From CAYMRB01 sp964392615 (GTDB lineage: Bacteria > Planctomycetota > UBA8108): DNA of 15,163 bases. A program made the translations under genes and the position numbers. Location of the stretch: assembly GCA_964392615.1 (NCBI GenBank), contig CAYMRB010000243.1, positions 1 to 15,163 of the forward strand, in the 5' to 3' direction. The notes under the pieces are model-generated. The model was not told where the DNA came from and did no database searches. It was given only the letters and a program-made list of their open reading frames with translations. The first letter of the stretch is position 1; every line of letters begins with the position of its first letter. Shown piece by piece: positions 13,421 through 15,163 of this stretch.

Positions 13421-15163
13421 TCATGGCTCGACGAGCGCGCGATCGACCGCCTTTCCCTGCACGTGCTTCGGCGCCTCGATCCCCAGCAGCTTCAGCAGCG
13501 TCGGATACTGGTCGACCATGTCGATCGGCTCATCGCCGAGATAGTGACCCTTCTTGACGCCGGGGCCGACGATGATGAACGGCGTCCACATGCCGGGGAC
13601 CGAGCCGGCGAGGATCGCTTGCTTGTAGCCGGTCTTCAGTGGCACCGCGAAGACGTCGCGGTCGGCCGTCATCTCCTCGCTCCAGCCGTATCCCGGCCGG
13701 TTCGCGATGATGAGATCGCCGACGCGCTCGTGCGTCAGTCGGAATTGGCTGGCGGCGTCCTCCCAATTGCTCACTTGCACGACGGGTCGCGTGTCGCCGT
13801 CGTCCGCGAGACCGAGCAGGAGCTCTCGCACGCGCTCGCGCAGCGCGTCATACTCCGGTCCCGACGCGCGTTGCCAATCGCCGGCGAGGCCATCCGGGTC
13901 GATGTAAACCGACTGCATCTTGAGGTAGACGGCCTTCGTCTCCTGCCAGTCGACGCGCGGCTCGCCCGTCTCCGGATCGATCGTGAACTGCAGTAGACCC
14001 TCGCGTGCGAAAAGGTTGTTCAGCCGTACCTCGCGGTCGAGCGGGACGGCGCCGTGGTCCGACGACAGCACTGTGATCGTGTTCCCGTCCGCACGCTCGA
14101 GAAGCTCGCCGGCGATCGCATCGAGCTTGCCGTACATCGCGTGGACTTCGTCCCAGAGCTTCTCGCGTTCCCTCTCGGAGACGTCGCCGTAGCGCTGGCT
14201 CGCTGGGTCGACGTAGCCCATCCACCAGCGGCTGGTCAGCATCTGGTTCGGCGTGTACACATCGCTGATCAACACATCCGGAGCGTAGTTGTCCAGGATG
14301 TGCGCCGTCGCGCGACGGTGCCAATCGAGGGACGCGTGGGCTTCCTCGAGAAACGCGTCCTTGTCCTCGGGGTAGTGAATGAGCTGGGGCGGGAAGTTGT
14401 CGACGAAATCGACGATCGGCGCGGCGCCTCGCGTCAGGTCGCGCGCGACCCAGCTCGGCTCGGTCAGCGACTCATTGAGGTTGTCGAAGAAGAACCGGAC
14501 GCGGAAGAACCCGTTCGCATCGAGCTTGATGACCTTGATGCGAAACGACGTCCGGATTTCTCGCTCGAGATCCCGTGCCGGGACGCGCCACAAGAGGGAG
14601 ATCGGCAACCAATCGCTCAACTCGCCGGCGGCCAGCGTCGCGAGCGCCGTGCGCTTGTCGAACGAGAACGTCAATCGATCGTAGCCGACCGTGCCGTCGT
14701 CGGTCGTGTCGTGAAGGAGTGCGTGAACCGTCGCGCCCCAAGCGCTCATGTCGATCTCTTCGGGCGGCGCGAACGACGGAGGATCGATGCTCCAACCGGT
14801 GGCCGGGCGCGACTCCGGGTAGCGGGTCAGCTGCGGGCCCAGGAAGAACAGCCGTGCTCCGCGTCCTTGCGCTCGACGCATCGAGAGATCGCCGCGCGAC
14901 TCGAAGTTGACCGCGTGGAAGTCGGCTCCCCAGCCTCCCCAGCGGCCGCGGATCGTGATGCCGCGCTCGAGCTCCGGCGGAGTCGATCCGGGCACGGAGA
15001 GGAGGGCCAGATCCCAGTCCGTCCGGGCTTCGATCGTCGTCCAGATCGGAGCGACCTTCTTCGCCGTCGAGCTGAACCCGCCGACCGACACGCGGCTCAG
15101 CGGATTGCCCTGCGTGTGCATCGGCCCATCGTTGACGCCGTGGACTTCCGGATACGCGCCGGT
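13421..15163 (-). CDS. Alkaline phosphatase superfamily protein, type I phosphodiesterase/nucleotide pyrophosphatase-like (5' partial)
   Basis: The frame is open to the window edge, 14 codons beyond the first ATG (15121), and those codons read TGAYPEVHGVNDGP, matching the family's 'TGxYPxxHGI' phrase just downstream of the catalytic Thr/Ser. The true start and nucleophile therefore lie outside the window and 580 C-terminal residues are visible. Numbered from the ATG at 15121, VLSSDHGAVPLDREVRLNN (351-369) supplies the metal-binding D355-H356, and FIIVGPGVKKGHYLG followed by EPIDMVDQYPTLLKLLGIEA (515-550) is the usual C-terminal end of the fold. The central site where this superfamily normally has D-x-x-x-H reads VYTPNQMLTSRWWMGYVDP (288-306), with N and T in those positions. 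Members hydrolyse phosphodiesters, phosphonates or sulfate esters; the substrate here cannot be told. The next gene starts 90 bases downstream on the same strand. Confidence 0.82.
   Translation of the reverse strand, partial: TGAYPEVHGVNDGPMHTQGNPLSRVSVGGFSSTAKKVAPIWTTIEARTDWDLALLSVPGSTPPELERGITIRGRWGGWGADFHAVNFESRGDLSMRRAQGRGARLFFLGPQLTRYPESRPATGWSIDPPSFAPPEEIDMSAWGATVHALLHDTTDDGTVGYDRLTFSFDKRTALATLAAGELSDWLPISLLWRVPARDLEREIRTSFRIKVIKLDANGFFRVRFFFDNLNESLTEPSWVARDLTRGAAPIVDFVDNFPPQLIHYPEDKDAFLEEAHASLDWHRRATAHILDNYAPDVLISDVYTPNQMLTSRWWMGYVDPASQRYGDVSEREREKLWDEVHAMYGKLDAIAGELLERADGNTITVLSSDHGAVPLDREVRLNNLFAREGLLQFTIDPETGEPRVDWQETKAVYLKMQSVYIDPDGLAGDWQRASGPEYDALRERVRELLLGLADDGDTRPVVQVSNWEDAASQFRLTHERVGDLIIANRPGYGWSEEMTADRDVFAVPLKTGYKQAILAGSVPGMWTPFIIVGPGVKKGHYLGDEPIDMVDQYPTLLKLLGIEAPKHVQGKAVDRALVEP

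Noticed and set aside
1..15163. CRISPR arrays, tRNA or rRNA genes, insertion sequences
   Set aside because: I saw no regularly spaced direct repeats, no cloverleaf-like sequence, no transposase-like protein and no terminal inverted repeats with target duplications.

Overview
The window looks like accessory chromosome from an uncultured member of the Planctomycetota. It is GC-rich. It carries three secreted proteins ending in (or containing) the planctomycete style of dockerin module, with paired EF-hand-like loops each followed by an FLFxGG-type helix. It also carries a formylglycine-dependent sulfatase, a GH106-like glycosidase, an exported FAD oxidoreductase and a stand-alone ECF-type sigma factor. 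The phylum call is inferred from gene content, not from a marker gene. A 10-N scaffold gap beside artificial poly-G sequence suggests a draft or metagenome assembly.

Layout: (1) 1-728 is the 3' end of a secreted protein with a cohesin-like region and a dockerin module. (2) 821-3432 holds two copies of a well conserved leader, each followed at exactly the same distance by a start codon and signal peptide. The first copy leads into an apparent gene remnant and the second into an intact 436-residue dockerin protein. A sigma factor gene on the minus strand lies between them. (3) A very strong hairpin terminator at 3480-3517 separates this block from a divergent carbohydrate locus at 3538-11436. 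That locus has a GH106-like glycosidase on the minus strand, and on the plus strand an FAD oxidoreductase flanked by carbohydrate-binding-like domains, a sulfatase whose start codon overlaps the oxidoreductase stop, and a small membrane-anchored protein of unknown function. (4) 11465-15163, all minus strand, holds a secreted repeat protein with thrombospondin type 3 repeats and a dockerin module (interrupted by the assembly gap), and the C-terminal part of an alkaline phosphatase/phosphodiesterase superfamily protein cut by the window edge.

The carbohydrate locus fits breakdown of a sulfated, possibly rhamnose-containing polysaccharide: the sulfatase removes sulfate, the GH106-like enzyme cleaves a terminal sugar, and the oxidoreductase acts on a sugar-like substrate. 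All three have export signals. The substrate is inference.

The most unusual signal is the duplicated leader. Its first 50 bases match at 47 of 50 positions, while the coding starts behind it match at only about 64%. It can fold into conserved stems with one compensatory base-pair change, and one of its best conserved segments falls in different reading frames in the two copies. That points to selection on RNA or DNA structure rather than on protein.
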